DNA from: Coriobacteriia bacterium
GTDB lineage: Bacteria > Actinomycetota > Coriobacteriia > Coriobacteriales > UBA8131
Direction: 5' to 3'
DNA: 6,947 bases
NCBI GenBank assembly: GCA_003509825.1
Contig: DOMT01000178.1
Span: 10,507 to 17,453, forward strand
A program made the translations under genes and the position numbers. Shown here in pieces: positions 1 to 5,678 of the stretch. The notes under the pieces are model-generated. The model saw nothing but the letters and a program-made list of their open reading frames with translations. It did no database searches and was not told the origin of the DNA. The stretch's first letter is position 1. The number at the start of each line of letters is the position of its first letter.

Positions 1-357
1 CTGCCTACACACTCCTGGTATTGCGGCTTGGCGTTGCTGATCGCCCCTACCATCGCGGCGTTTTTTTGGAACAAGGGCGGCTGGATCCAAAACCGCGCAT
101 TTACGCTGGCGATCTGGTGTATGTTTGCCCAGTGCTTTCCGGGGCTTTTAGATTACAGTCAGTTCACGGTGCACTCGGTAAACGATCCGAATGTCAATCT
201 GGTGGTTTCGATCGTTGCGCTGGCGGCCAACGTCTTGGCACTCGGGTATGTGGTTTACCGGGCCAAGAAGCTGAAGCGCAACCCCTATAAGCAGGAAGTT
301 TTCGTGGGGACGAGAGATTATGAGAAGGCGCTTTCACGTCGGGAGGAGGCTGTGTAA
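1..357 (+). CDS. Membrane protein, C-terminal part (DUF5692-like), truncated by window edge
   Basis: The frame is open from the first base, so the true start lies upstream; 118 residues are visible, ending in TAA at 355-357. In-frame TTG codons near position 28 are probably internal. Three hydrophobic stretches can be seen at about residues 9-22, 33-50 and 65-86 of the visible part. The last is followed by a basic patch (RAKKLKR), which suggests that the polar C-terminal tail of about 30 residues is cytoplasmic. The motif HSWYCGLALLIAPT, the later WCMFAQ and the SIVALAANV segment resemble what I remember of the DUF5692 family of multi-spanning membrane proteins of unknown function. That is recall, not a search. 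No catalytic motif is visible and no function can be assigned. It converges on the helicase gene, with two hairpins in between. Confidence 0.72.
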   Translation: MPTHSWYCGLALLIAPTIAAFFWNKGGWIQNRAFTLAIWCMFAQCFPGLLDYSQFTVHSVNDPNVNLVVSIVALAANVLALGYVVYRAKKLKRNPYKQEVFVGTRDYEKALSRREEAV

Positions 358-384
358 GTCGAAGCTGATTCGATGATGTTATCC

Positions 385-413
385 GGGGTGGGCGTCCGCC
401 GGTCGTCCACCCC
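385..413. terminator. G+C-rich hairpin between convergent genes (first of two)
   Basis: Bases 385-394 (GGGGTGGGCG) pair with 404-413 (CGTCCACCCC), giving a 10-bp stem with one G-T wobble and a 9-base loop. It begins 27 bases after the stop codon of the membrane protein gene. On the + strand it is followed by only a weakly T-rich stretch (GTCTGTATT), so it is not a textbook intrinsic terminator. Its place between two convergent genes makes transcription termination the likeliest role. Confidence 0.5.
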
Positions 414-422
414 GTCTGTATT

Positions 423-461
423 CCGGCACGGGAAACTGTTCCGGATCGTTTTCCGTGCCGG
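423..461. terminator. Long hairpin between convergent genes (second of two)
   Basis: Bases 423-436 (CCGGCACGGGAAAC) pair with 448-461 (GTTTTCCGTGCCGG), a 14-bp stem with a single wobble pair and an 11-base loop. It lies 28 bases beyond the helicase stop codon, so it would be the first strong structure in the helicase mRNA tail, and it can also fold in + strand transcripts. There is no T-tract on either side. A bidirectional terminator or an mRNA 3'-end stabiliser is the best reading. Confidence 0.5.
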
Positions 462-489
462 TTCGTGCGGGCGACGAAGTGAGGTGGAG

Positions 490-3400
490 TCAGCTCCTGC
501 GCTCGTAGTCTTCGATCAGCCAGTTTTCGTAGGCACGCTGTATTTCCTTCTTGTCGAGCCCGGCCGGATCGAAGGCCGAGGTGTCGAAGTCGGCGTTTTG
601 TAAGCGCCAATAGAGCGTTTTGATGAGCTTGCGCACATGTTCCATGTCCTCGGCCGGGACGTTGAACATTTTCGGCGGGTGTAGCTCTTTGGTGCTCGTG
701 TCGGGTTCTATGAAGATATCCATACCGCCCGATACCGTCCAGCCGGTCCACTCCCCGCTCTGTTCGATGAGGATTTTGTAAAAGACCAGCTGACGCAGGT
801 AGGCGGCTCCCAGGTTCTTAGGCGATCCCGATTTGAAGTCGCAGACCCATATCATCTTTCGCTCGTGATCGAGCTTTAAAAGGTCGCTTCGGCCGACCAG
901 GGGTACCCCCTCGATTTCGGCTCTGATCCATTGCTCCGCGATCGCATCTTTGTTGAGATACGCCTCCGCTTCAGGGACGAATACCTCGGCGATCAGGTTC
1001 AGCTGTTCGTGCATATGGTCGCGTTCGGCCTGCTCGAAATCCAGGGCATCGACCTCGGCGTGAATTTTCGCCAAAAGATCTTTCGGGGTCACATCCCCGG
1101 CCTTTACCACGTGGTTCAGATAAAGTTCGAGGTAGCGGTGCGCCAGAGTGCCGAATGCAAAGTGGGCGACGGGAGACCTGGGAAAGTCGAACGCCTGTCG
1201 GATAACGAACCCGCTACCGTCACGCATATCGTCTGCATCGAACTCCACAAAGGCGTTGAGAAAAGAGGCCGAGATGCGCTTTTCCGCAAGTACCGAATGT
1301 ACCATGGCCTGCAGGGCGTGGTCGTCGGGGTAGTAGCGCTCTTGCCAGGTGACCATGGATTGTGCCTGGATATCGGGCAGCTCTGGTTCGACCGGTTTCT
1401 CCTCGACGTGCTCCAGCAGTTCGGCCACGACACCCGATCTTCCGAGACTCATCTCCAGCTCGGTTCGCGCCCGTGTGATGGCAACGAACAACAGCCGTCG
1501 CATGTCGTCATCGTCACGCTGCTCGCTGAGGTAGATATTGGGGCAAGCTATCTCGGCCCTACCTCCGCCGGCTCCGTGCCAGGTTTTTTCGTCGGCATCC
1601 AAAAGGTATACCAGATCGTACTCCAGGCCCTTGGAGTTGTGGGCGGTTTTAAGCGTGATCGCCTCGGGGCGGGAGACGGGAACCCGTATATTGATGTTTT
1701 CGTCGAATCGTTCGGCCTCGGAGAGCAGCTCCATGACTTCGCCCAAAGTAAGGGCAAAAGCCGCCCTGTCGGAGTTTTCACCGATCGCTTTTTCACTTGT
1801 GGCGAAATCGAGTAGGGCCGTGACGCCGTAGTTGAACTCCAGTGCCGCAAAGGGATCCTGTTCGATCCGGCTTTGATAATACTCGATGAACGGCTTTGCC
1901 AGAAACACGATGGTTTTGTGGGCGGAGGCGCAGGCAGCCAGTTTTACAGGCTGGGATAATCGCTTCGAGATGGCCCCGAGTGTCGTCGAGTCGGTTTTTG
2001 CAAGAGCCGCGGTCCAGCCGCCGGGATCCTTTTTGGCGGCGAGTGCAAAATGCACATATTCCCCCGGAGACACCCCCAGTTCAGGTGCGGCCAGTATTTG
2101 CGGTAGCCACGGATCGCTACGCTTCACATCCCCGTTTGCCAGGTGTGATACGTAATGCAAGCTCGCCAACAGCCCCTGTAGGGACTCGGTTTTCGCGACC
2201 GTTGTGACGATGGCGTAGTTGAAGTCGATATCGAACATCTTCAGATAGGGAATGAGCGAGCGCAGGCTGTCGTGCTTCCAGGAAAGCACCGCGATCGCCT
2301 CGGCGGGGTTGGCGGCGTCCCTTACAAAGCCGGCGTCGATACGCTTTCTGATCGATTTGGCGATCTCATAGTATTGAAGCTCCTTGGACGGGTAGCAGCA
2401 CACATCAAACGACGTCGGCCCGGTTTCGGGTCTGAATGCTACCAGGTCCTTGTCTTTTTTACTGGCTTCGGATCGACCTTCGATCTGTACGGCGACATCC
2501 TGGCCGAGTTTTACCAGCGCCGGGGTGGAGCGATAATTCGTTTGAAGCACGATGCGCCGGGTGCCCGCATAGGTCTCCTCGAACTGCTTGAGAAAGGCGA
2601 CGCTGGCTCCCTGAAAGCGCATGATGGCCTGGTCATCGTCGCCCACCGCCATGATGTTGGGGCACTTAAGCCCTTGGGTCAGCAGATCGACGATGCGCAT
2701 CTGCGAGCCGTTGGTGTCTTGAAACTCGTCGATCAGTATGTAGCGGTATTGGTTTTGCAAAAGCTGCCTGAGCTCCTCATGGTTCTCGATCGCGGCAATC
2801 GCGTCAAATATCATATCGTTGAAGTCGTAAAGCCCGTTTTCTTTCAGGTGCTGCCGGTATCGATCGAAGATATCCAGCGCAGCGAGCATCTTTCCATAGC
2901 GTTTTTTAAACTTATGGTCGAAGGTGCCGGTTTTTTTGTCGAAGTAGGCATCACGGAGTTTTCCGAAGCCGTTGGCGGTTGCATTGTTTTTACCCTCATA
3001 CCATTCGGTCTCGGCAAAAGTGCGCGCGAGGTAATCTCCCAGAGGCTCGTGGCTGCCGGGTAGGGCGACGATCTTTTCCGTTAGATGCGGCGGCAGGCTC
3101 TCGAAAATAATCGCGGCCTTCGCCTTGAGCTCGTCGCAAAACTCGGCTTTCGCATCCTTGCCGCCGGGTACGGACAGCGTCATGCGGGCGGCGAGATCGG
3201 TGTGTGTTTCGAGGAACTCGATGGTATCGACGCTCTGTCCGACGATGGCGCGCAGCTCATCCGTGCTCAGTCCCGAGGTGCGTACTTTTCCGATAAAACC
3301 GATCACACCGCCTAAGTTGCTCGGAACACCCTTATCGTTTTGCCTGTTGAAGAGGGGGTCCGTTACCGAAAGCTCCATCAAAAACCGGCTTATCAGTTTT

Positions 3401-3768
3401 TTGGTCTGAAGGCTTGTGATCAGGGTGTCGAAGGGAGAGCGATCGAAGTATTCGATGTGGCGGGAGCGTAAGTAGGTAGCGAATGCGTGGAAGGTGTTGA
3501 TGCGCACCTGATAGGCATCCTTGCCGATAAATCGCGCCAGGCGCTTGGACATCGCCTCCGCACCCGCTTCGGTAAAGGTGAGGCAGAGGATGTTTTCTGC
3601 GGAGATGTCGCGATTTGCGAGGATGTTGGCCACCCGCAGACTCAAAAGCTGGGTCTTTCCGGTGCCCGGCCCGGCCACGACGAGAACGGGGCCGTCGATG
3701 GTCTCGATGGCTTCACGTTGCTTGGGATTGACTTTACTCATGGCATCGATCAGGGCTTGATTGCTCAC
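490..3768 (-). CDS. UvrD/PcrA-like superfamily 1 helicase with C-terminal RecB-type nuclease domain
   Basis: This 1092-residue protein is predicted to be an ATP-driven DNA translocase and helicase joined to a nuclease. All SF1A helicase motifs are present: Walker A GPGTGKT (33-39), LTFTEAGAEAM (63-73), TFHAF (92-96), Walker B LIDEFQDT (345-352), GDDDQAIMRFQGA (376-388), NYRS (411-414), TAHNSKGLE (708-716) and VAITRAR (762-768). The C-terminal quarter carries a PD-(D/E)XK nuclease of the RecB/AddB type: GTLAHRYLE (873-881), GRSD (959-962), DFKSG (977-981) and QLVFY (993-997). The likely metal ligands are His877, Asp962, Asp977 and Lys979. No four-cysteine iron-sulphur cluster is evident, unlike AddB or AdnA. 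The overall plan resembles AddA/AdnB-type end-processing enzymes, but no partner subunit gene is adjacent, so it may act alone. The start is GTG at 3766-3768 with a weak upstream GCGAG; ATG at 3739-3741 (residue 10) is an alternative. It could serve recombinational repair or phage defence. Confidence 0.93.
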   Translation of the reverse strand: MSNQALIDAMSKVNPKQREAIETIDGPVLVVAGPGTGKTQLLSLRVANILANRDISAENILCLTFTEAGAEAMSKRLARFIGKDAYQVRINTFHAFATYLRSRHIEYFDRSPFDTLITSLQTKKLISRFLMELSVTDPLFNRQNDKGVPSNLGGVIGFIGKVRTSGLSTDELRAIVGQSVDTIEFLETHTDLAARMTLSVPGGKDAKAEFCDELKAKAAIIFESLPPHLTEKIVALPGSHEPLGDYLARTFAETEWYEGKNNATANGFGKLRDAYFDKKTGTFDHKFKKRYGKMLAALDIFDRYRQHLKENGLYDFNDMIFDAIAAIENHEELRQLLQNQYRYILIDEFQDTNGSQMRIVDLLTQGLKCPNIMAVGDDDQAIMRFQGASVAFLKQFEETYAGTRRIVLQTNYRSTPALVKLGQDVAVQIEGRSEASKKDKDLVAFRPETGPTSFDVCCYPSKELQYYEIAKSIRKRIDAGFVRDAANPAEAIAVLSWKHDSLRSLIPYLKMFDIDFNYAIVTTVAKTESLQGLLASLHYVSHLANGDVKRSDPWLPQILAAPELGVSPGEYVHFALAAKKDPGGWTAALAKTDSTTLGAISKRLSQPVKLAACASAHKTIVFLAKPFIEYYQSRIEQDPFAALEFNYGVTALLDFATSEKAIGENSDRAAFALTLGEVMELLSEAERFDENINIRVPVSRPEAITLKTAHNSKGLEYDLVYLLDADEKTWHGAGGGRAEIACPNIYLSEQRDDDDMRRLLFVAITRARTELEMSLGRSGVVAELLEHVEEKPVEPELPDIQAQSMVTWQERYYPDDHALQAMVHSVLAEKRISASFLNAFVEFDADDMRDGSGFVIRQAFDFPRSPVAHFAFGTLAHRYLELYLNHVVKAGDVTPKDLLAKIHAEVDALDFEQAERDHMHEQLNLIAEVFVPEAEAYLNKDAIAEQWIRAEIEGVPLVGRSDLLKLDHERKMIWVCDFKSGSPKNLGAAYLRQLVFYKILIEQSGEWTGWTVSGGMDIFIEPDTSTKELHPPKMFNVPAEDMEHVRKLIKTLYWRLQNADFDTSAFDPAGLDKKEIQRAYENWLIEDYERRS

Positions 3769-3840
3769 ATCATCTCGCTTTCTTTACAACCGCCGCCGCC
3801 CACGACAAGGGCTGCCGCACGGGTCATGACTACAGGATAA

Positions 3841-3892
3841 CCGAAGACGCCCCACCCGGTGTCCGGCGTGTCGGTCTTCTGAAGGCGCCGAC
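3841..3892. other. Two mutually exclusive hairpins in the divergent intergenic region
   Basis: One fold pairs GAAG (3843-3846) and ACGCC (3847-3851) with GGCGT (3865-3869) and CTTC (3876-3879), leaving bases 3870-3875 bulged. The other fold pairs GTCGG (3870-3874) with CCGAC (3888-3892) around an inner CTT/AAG. They share bases, so only one can form at a time. The segment is G+C rich and, if the helicase promoter lies near 3932-3961, falls within the helicase mRNA leader. An attenuator-like role is conceivable; an old terminator remnant is equally possible. Confidence 0.25.
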
Positions 3893-3931
3893 TGTCGTGT
3901 GGCTGTAGGAAATTCCCCTGCTCGACTTGGA

Positions 3932-3961
3932 AAATTAGCGATATAGTACATTGACTATCAA
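3932..3961 (-). promoter_or_regulatory. Candidate promoter for the helicase gene
   Basis: Read on the minus strand, TTGATA (3961 down to 3956) lies 18 bases from TAATTT (3937 down to 3932). This is a plausible sigma-70-like pair pointing toward the helicase. It would give a leader of roughly 155 bases. Neither box is perfect and the surroundings are A+T rich, so chance matches are likely. Confidence 0.3.
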
Positions 3962-3995
3962 TTAAATAAAGAGAAGTGAACATATCGTCTTATCG

Positions 3996-4014
3996 GTAAT
4001 TGCTCTATAATTAC
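3996..4014 (+). promoter_or_regulatory. Candidate -10 box inside an inverted repeat, upstream of the NYN gene
   Basis: A perfect TATAAT occurs at 4006-4011, 39 bases before the NYN start, with no recognisable -35 box at the right distance (TATCGT at 3983-3988). The -10 box overlaps an exact inverted repeat, GTAATT (3996-4001) and AATTAC (4009-4014) around a 7-base spacer. This is the arrangement expected of a repressor site covering a promoter, though an A+T-rich 6-bp arm can arise by chance. Confidence 0.4.
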
Positions 4015-4040
4015 ATAGGAAAATAAGGTGTATCTGCAGA

Positions 4041-4047
4041 GAGGGAG
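4041..4047 (+). promoter_or_regulatory. Ribosome binding site of the NYN-CSD gene
   Basis: GAGGGAG at 4041-4047 is a good Shine-Dalgarno match. It is 3 bases from the ATG at 4051 and 6 bases from the in-frame ATG at 4054, so the second is spaced better. A third in-frame ATG at 4078 begins the conserved MRIGVFYDG stretch but has only GGGG upstream. Confidence 0.55.
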
Positions 4048-4050
4048 TGT

Positions 4051-4986
4051 ATGATGGATGGTAGCTGGGGAAATCTGATGCGAATAGGTGTCTTCTATGA
4101 TGGACATTATTTTTACAAGGTAAGCAATTATTACAACTACGAGCACAAGAGAAAAGCGCGAATATCGATCAAAGGGTTACATGATTTTATTCGCAATGAA
4201 GTGTCGGCTGCAACAGGGCATGATAAAAAACTTTGCCAAATTGTTGATGCTCACTATTTTAGAGGGCGTTATTCTGCAAAAAAATCTGAGGAGACGAACA
4301 GACTCTACGGCGAGAGGTTGTTCGATGATATCTTAATGCATGAAAATGTGGTAACGCACTATCTGCCGTTAAAAAATGAAGCAGGTAAACCGCAGGAGAA
4401 AGGTGTGGATGTCTGGCTTGCACTTGAGGCTTATGAGCTTGCGATTTACAAACGGTTTGACGTTCTGGTGCTTGTAGCGTGCGACGGGGACTACGTACCC
4501 CTTGTGCGAAAACTCAATACGATTGGAAGTCAGGTTATGTTGTTGAGCTGGGATTTTCAATTTCAGGATGCAAACAACAAGCAGCAGGAGACAAGAACGG
4601 CTCAACAGCTCATTGAGGAGGTTTCTTATTATGTTGCAATGCATGAGAAGATAGACTCCCGCACAAGCAATACGGATGCATTGATCAGCAACCTGTTTGT
4701 TTCACCACGAAAACAGGAACAGGTTCAAACCTCAGCCGTTCAAGCCGCCGCAAGCAACGAGCGACATTCGGATTCGGAGAAGTATCGAGAATCGACCATC
4801 CTCAGGCTGAATAAGGGCTATGGCTTTATCGAGGATACGTCCGTTAACAATGGGTTTTTTCACTACAGCAGTCTTGAGAATATTGATTTTAATGATTTGG
4901 CTGAAGGAATGCAGGTGCGGTATCTTCAGGAGGCTCAAGACGATAAGTGGGTTGCAGCAAAGGTTTGGGTCAATCAGTCAACGTGA
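4051..4986 (+). CDS. NYN (PIN-like, LabA/DUF88-type) RNase domain fused to a cold-shock domain
   Basis: This 311-residue protein is predicted to be a soluble RNase with a built-in nucleic-acid-binding tail. Residues 10-195 form a NYN domain. The acidic positions that bind metal in this fold are visible: Asp17 in VFYDG, Asp120 in EKGVDVWLALEA (with Glu126 where Asp is common) and Asp145/Asp147 in ACDGDYVPL. The last motif has AC where many relatives have SG. After a polar linker (about 200-245), residues 246-306 look like a cold-shock OB-fold, with RNP1-like KGYGFI (255-260) and RNP2-like FFHYS (269-273). The first codon could be 4051, 4054 or 4078. The gene is A+T richer than the helicase and NUDIX genes, has its own -10 box, is divergent from the helicase and precedes mazEF by 86 bases. 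I recall similar NYN-CSD proteins in other bacteria. The substrate is unknown; RNA is inferred from the folds. Confidence 0.88.
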   Translation: MMDGSWGNLMRIGVFYDGHYFYKVSNYYNYEHKRKARISIKGLHDFIRNEVSAATGHDKKLCQIVDAHYFRGRYSAKKSEETNRLYGERLFDDILMHENVVTHYLPLKNEAGKPQEKGVDVWLALEAYELAIYKRFDVLVLVACDGDYVPLVRKLNTIGSQVMLLSWDFQFQDANNKQQETRTAQQLIEEVSYYVAMHEKIDSRTSNTDALISNLFVSPRKQEQVQTSAVQAAASNERHSDSEKYRESTILRLNKGYGFIEDTSVNNGFFHYSSLENIDFNDLAEGMQVRYLQEAQDDKWVAAKVWVNQST

Positions 4987-5009
4987 TACTTGGATGCGTG
5001 TGGTGTGAG

Positions 5010-5053
5010 TTGTCATCAATGTTTGATTGCGATAATATGTATCTACAATGTAT
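5010..5053 (+). promoter_or_regulatory. mazE: Candidate mazEF promoter and operator
   Basis: The 86 bases between the NYN stop and mazE hold TTGTCA (5010-5015) and GATAAT (5031-5036) at a short 15-base spacing. An inverted repeat ATCAA (5015-5019)/TTGAT (5023-5027) lies between them. ATGTAT is repeated at 5037-5042 and 5048-5053, 11 bases apart, about one helical turn. mazEF promoters are usually repressed by the MazE-MazF complex, so such repeats could be the operator. Each element alone is weak. Confidence 0.3.
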
Positions 5054-5061
5054 AACCTTGC

Positions 5062-5067
5062 AGGGAG
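5062..5067 (+). promoter_or_regulatory. mazE: Ribosome binding site fixing the mazE start
   Basis: AGGGAG at 5062-5067 lies 5 bases before the ATG at 5073. The same frame stays open upstream to an ATG at 4947 inside the NYN gene. This site, together with the start of MazE homology, shows that translation begins at 5073. Confidence 0.75.
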
Positions 5068-5072
5068 ACAAT

Positions 5073-5333
5073 ATGCAACGTGTAATACAAAAGTGGGGGA
5101 ACAGTAACGCCGTCAGACTGCCGAAACCGCTGTTGAAAAGTGTCGGTCTCAGGGAAAATGATCCCGTGGATCTGATTCAGGAGGGAGAAGGTATCGTCAT
5201 CCGGAAGGCGGCATCCAAACCTCGGCATAAGACCTTGAAAGAACGCCTTGCAGAAGCGGGAGTTGCCCCTGATTACACGATTGTGTCGTCGGAATGCGAC
5301 GCCTCCTCCGTTGGTGATGAGGTGTTTTGGTGA
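5073..5333 (+). CDS. mazE: MazE-type antitoxin (AbrB-like DNA-binding domain)
   Basis: This 86-residue antitoxin should neutralise the downstream MazF RNase by direct binding and repress its own operon. Residues 1-46 match the SpoVT/AbrB swapped-hairpin DNA-binding fold of MazE: QKWGNSNAVRLPKPLLKSVG (6-25), then an acidic turn and the IVIRK strand. The rest is a polar tail that ends in DEVFW, closely like the KDKEVW end of Escherichia coli MazE, the part that wraps around the toxin. The length is typical (82 in E. coli). The start at 5073 is set by AGGGAG; an in-frame extension back to 4947 would overlap the NYN gene and adds no homology. The stop codon overlaps the mazF start, so the two are translated together. 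The antitoxin is probably degraded by a stress protease, as in other mazEF pairs. Confidence 0.93.
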   Translation: MQRVIQKWGNSNAVRLPKPLLKSVGLRENDPVDLIQEGEGIVIRKAASKPRHKTLKERLAEAGVAPDYTIVSSECDASSVGDEVFW

Positions 5334-5674
5334 GTCGAGCGGTTCTTGATCAGGGTGACATAGTTTGGATAAATTTCGATCCGCAAAAGGGTCATGAACA
5401 GAAGGGCAGACGCCCTGCGGTAGTTTTGAGCAATGCGGATGCCAATAGACTGCTTAATACAAGGGCTATTCTTTGCCCGATTTCGAATACCGACAAGGGT
5501 ATTCCGACCCAACCAAAACTAGACGGGAGAACCAAAACCCAAGGGGTGGTTCTCTGTGATCAGGTAAGAACCGTGGATATTGTTGCCCGTAAAGCCGAAT
5601 TCATTGAAGTTATGCCACGAGACATTTTGCTGGAAGTGAGCGATATCGTTTACTCGTTCATTGAGCCGTTATAA
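5330..5674 (+). CDS. mazF: MazF/PemK-family endoribonuclease toxin
   Basis: This 114-residue toxin is expected to cut single-stranded mRNA (and sometimes rRNA or tRNA) at a short sequence, independently of ribosomes, and so stop growth when MazE is lost. The family signature is intact: GDIVWINFDPQKGHEQKG (9-26), RRPAVVLSN (27-35), LCPIS (48-52), and DQVRTVDIVARK (77-88), which covers the conserved strand after the active-site loop. The basic residues Arg27/Arg28 after the GHEQKG loop fit the catalytic arginine of MazF. GTG at 5330-5332 overlaps the mazE TGA (GTGA), with GAGG at 5319-5322 seven bases upstream; a TTG at 5327 is less likely. The gene appears complete and functional. It ends 4 bases before the stop codon of the opposing NUDIX gene, with no clear terminator. 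Confidence 0.94.
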   Translation: MSRAVLDQGDIVWINFDPQKGHEQKGRRPAVVLSNADANRLLNTRAILCPISNTDKGIPTQPKLDGRTKTQGVVLCDQVRTVDIVARKAEFIEVMPRDILLEVSDIVYSFIEPL

Positions 5675-5678
5675 CGTT

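Noticed and set aside
931..1815. 294-codon open frame on the + strand inside the helicase gene
   Set aside because: It lies wholly within the minus-strand helicase, whose motifs are unmistakable. The + strand product has no recognisable domain and is a by-product of G+C-rich codon usage on the other strand.
2272..3063. 263-codon open frame on the + strand inside the helicase gene
   Set aside because: It is antisense to the helicase motor domain and has no recognisable motif or ribosome binding site.
3765..3983. 72-codon open frame on the minus strand upstream of the helicase
   Set aside because: It overlaps the helicase start in another frame, spans the likely promoter region, and has no recognisable motif or clear ribosome binding site.
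4947..5072. N-terminal extension of MazE by 42 residues
   Set aside because: The extension overlaps the end of the NYN gene, has no family similarity, and the good ribosome binding site at 5062-5067 points to the ATG at 5073.
3937..5646. AGCGATAT at 3937-3944 and again at 5639-5646 as possible boundary repeats of the A+T-rich block
   Set aside because: Eight bases is too short to mean anything at this distance, and the right copy lies inside mazF coding sequence.
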